Part shown: piece after piece, positions 4,916 to 6,106 of the stretch
Layout: each line of letters begins with the position of its first letter
Position numbering within the stretch: position 1 is the stretch's first letter
Assembly: GCA_900770865.1 (NCBI GenBank)
Contig: CAAGLU010000183.1
Coordinates: forward strand, 1-6,106
From: an uncultured Atopobiaceae bacterium
GTDB taxonomy: Bacteria; Actinomycetota; Coriobacteriia; Coriobacteriales; Atopobiaceae
Length of the DNA stretch: 6,106 bases
Reading direction: 5' to 3'
Notes under the pieces: generated by a model
What the model saw: the letters and a program-made list of their open reading frames with translations, nothing else
Database searches by the model: none
Told to the model about the DNA's origin: nothing
Position numbers and translations under genes: made by a program

Positions 4916-5551
4916 CTAGGCCCCAGCTACGCGGAGGATGTCCTTCTCGGCAATGGCTCCCTCACGCAGGACGCGCGGTGCGGCGCCCGTGCAATCAACG
5001 ATGGTCGAGGCGATCGCCAGAGGCGCAGGGCCTCCATCGAGCGTAAGGTCAACGGCATCGACTATCTGGGGCTCGACCGAGGCGCCCGAGGTGGCAGAGG
5101 GCTCACCGTGCGTGTTTGCGCTGGTCTGGGCCAGAGGGCCCACGCGACGCGCCAGCTCGCGCACGAGCGTCGAGCTGGGGCAGCGAAGCGCCACGGTGCC
5201 CGTGGGGGCAAGGTACTCGGCCGGGAGGGCGTCTGTTGCGGTGACTACCAGGGTGAGCGCGCCCGGCCAGTACGCGTCCACAAGCGCGAGGGCCCAGGCG
5301 GGGACCGACGCTGCGTAGCGAGGAAGGTCCTCGGGGTCTGCTACAAATAACGGGAGGGTCTGGGTTGCCGGACGGTTCTTGATTTCAAATATGCGCTGGT
5401 GGGACGGGTTGTTTGGCGTCGCCGCGCACACGAGACCATAGACCGAATCGGTGGGCGACACAATGACGCCCCCAGCCTCGAGAGCCTTGGTCGCGGCGTC
5501 AAGCGCCTCTGGGGTAGGACTGTCCTGGCTTACCTGCATCACGCGACCCAT
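4916..5551 (-). CDS. tsaC: L-threonylcarbamoyladenylate synthase (TsaC/Sua5/YrdC family)
   Basis: This enzyme makes threonylcarbamoyl-AMP from threonine, bicarbonate and ATP, the first step of the t6A37 modification of ANN-decoding tRNAs. The 211-aa product is a single YrdC domain without the extra C-terminal Sua5 domain. It shows GGVIVSPTDSVYGL (27-40), the KxR motif Lys58-Asn-Arg60, PGALTLVV (96-103), TGTVALRCP (117-125), and the SxN motif Ser144-Ala-Asn146 in TSANTHGEPS; these form the usual nucleotide site. The end, STIVDCTG...RVLREGAI, is typical. ATG at 5549-5551 is chosen because AGGAGA (5556-5561) lies 4 nt upstream; an ATG at 5641 would add 30 non-family residues. tsaC next to prmC is a common bacterial arrangement, and both act in translation. 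The gap from prmC is 244 nt. Confidence 0.95.
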   Translation of the reverse strand: MGRVMQVSQDSPTPEALDAATKALEAGGVIVSPTDSVYGLVCAATPNNPSHQRIFEIKNRPATQTLPLFVADPEDLPRYAASVPAWALALVDAYWPGALTLVVTATDALPAEYLAPTGTVALRCPSSTLVRELARRVGPLAQTSANTHGEPSATSGASVEPQIVDAVDLTLDGGPAPLAIASTIVDCTGAAPRVLREGAIAEKDILRVAGA

Positions 5552-5614
5552 GGTTTCTCCTGTTGACGACAATTTGGACCGAAGCCCCTGACGAGGCCCA
5601 CTAGAACCGAGCTG

Positions 5615-5651
5615 GCACCTACTGAAGCTACGAGCACCCACCAGAAGCTAC
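5615..5651. repeat. Imperfect tandem repeat (about 19-bp period) upstream of tsaC
   Basis: Two units, at 5615-5631 and 5634-5651, share GCACC at one end and GAAGCTAC at the other with a few differences between. It lies in the leader region of tsaC, 64 nt before its start codon. Meaning unknown; it could be chance duplication or a double binding site. Confidence 0.4.
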
Positions 5652-5690
5652 CGGGCTAAAATTCGACGTTTTCTGGCTTCCGGGCACCTT

Positions 5691-5713
5691 AAAAAAGCCG
5701 ATTTCTGCTCGAC
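5691..5713 (-). terminator. Weak intrinsic terminator candidate after prmC
   Basis: On the minus strand GTCGA, a 7-nt loop and TCGGC pair as 5 bp (one G-T wobble), followed directly by six Ts. It lies about 80 nt past the prmC stop. The T-run is good but the stem is short, so termination may be partial. Confidence 0.35.
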
Positions 5714-5790
5714 AGTACCCCGCGGAGAGGGAGAGCCACCTGGGCGAGACGGACAGACCAGCCTAACGTGCCCACAAACTTGCTCGACAG
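5706..5790. repeat. Pair of 10-bp direct repeats (TGCTCGACAG)
   Basis: TGCTCGACAG occurs exactly at 5706-5715 and 5781-5790, 75 bp apart, in the prmC-tsaC gap. One copy overlaps the stem of the terminator-like hairpin. A 10-base match in a short gap is mildly unusual; function unknown. Confidence 0.35.
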
Positions 5791-5795
5791 CCACA

Positions 5796-6106
5796 TTACC
5801 CCTCGCGGACGGCGACAAGGACGCGCGGACGGTGCGTGAGGTCCTCTCGCACCTCGGCGCTGACCCAGCCGCCCTGGGCACGCACCAGCTCAGCAGCAGT
5901 TCCCACGTTGTCCTCGAAGAGCTCGCAGCAGAGCATGCCGCCCGGCGCGAGTGCGCGTGGCGCCAGCTCGAGGATGCGCCGGAAGACGTCCAGGCCGTCC
6001 TCTCCCCCGTCGAGCGCGAGGCCCGGCTCATAGCCAATGACCTCTTGCGGAAGCGTGGGCACAACGGCCGAGGGGATGTAGGGCGGGTTCGAGACGAGCA
6101 CCGAGA
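5796..6106 (-). CDS. prmC: Peptide chain release factor N5-glutamine methyltransferase, C-terminal part (runs off right edge)
   Basis: PrmC (HemK) uses S-adenosylmethionine to methylate the glutamine of the GGQ motif in release factors RF1 and RF2, improving peptide release. About 102 C-terminal residues are visible; full proteins are about 280 aa, so the N-terminal domain and SAM-binding GxGxG lie beyond 6106. The NPPY catalytic motif that positions the target glutamine is seen in VSNPPYIPS, followed by EVIGYEPGLALDGGEDGLDVFRRI, a family hallmark, and LAPGGMLCCEL. The segment after it (FEDNVGTAAELV) lacks the usual E-[IH]-G-x-x-Q pattern, a mild divergence. The frame is open through the right edge, so the GTG near 6101 is not the start. 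The stop is TAA at 5796-5798. tsaC follows, as in many genomes; prfA is expected just upstream but cannot be seen. Confidence 0.94.
   Translation of the reverse strand, partial: SVLVSNPPYIPSAVVPTLPQEVIGYEPGLALDGGEDGLDVFRRILELAPRALAPGGMLCCELFEDNVGTAAELVRAQGGWVSAEVREDLTHRPRVLVAVREG

Overview
All recognisable genes lie on the minus strand, so transcription runs from the right edge to the left. The high-GC coding sequence, actinobacterial-type proteins and the order prmC-tsaC-rpiB-glyA-upp-(small membrane protein)-atpB-atpE-atpF suggest an actinobacterium, most likely of class Coriobacteriia (Olsenella/Atopobium/Collinsella type). That placement is inferred from gene order and protein style, not from a search.

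Layout in transcription order: the 3' part of prmC (release-factor glutamine methyltransferase) enters at the right edge. A 244-nt gap follows, with a weak terminator-like hairpin and short repeats. Next come tsaC (threonylcarbamoyl-AMP synthase, tRNA t6A), rpiB (ribose-5-phosphate isomerase B) and glyA (serine hydroxymethyltransferase). Between glyA and upp (uracil phosphoribosyltransferase) sit two near-identical perfect palindromes of 29 and 35 bp. A 92-codon membrane protein gene starts 1 nt after upp and occupies the place where atpI is often found. A 422-nt gene-free stretch carries two adjacent palindromes and weak promoter candidates. It is followed by the F0 genes atpB, atpE and atpF; atpF runs off the left edge.

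The right half is translation quality control and central one-carbon/pentose/pyrimidine-salvage metabolism: PrmC methylates release factors, TsaC starts tRNA t6A synthesis, RpiB links the pentose phosphate pathway to PRPP, GlyA makes glycine and methylene-THF, and Upp uses PRPP to salvage uracil. The left half starts the F-type ATP synthase operon (subunits a, c, b of the membrane sector).

No new defence or mobile system is visible. The points most worth checking are the paired palindromes around the glyA-upp junction, the possible pairing of one palindrome arm with the upp ribosome binding site, the signal-peptide-like N-terminus of AtpF, the palindrome pair upstream of the atp genes, and two stem-loops between atpB and atpE.
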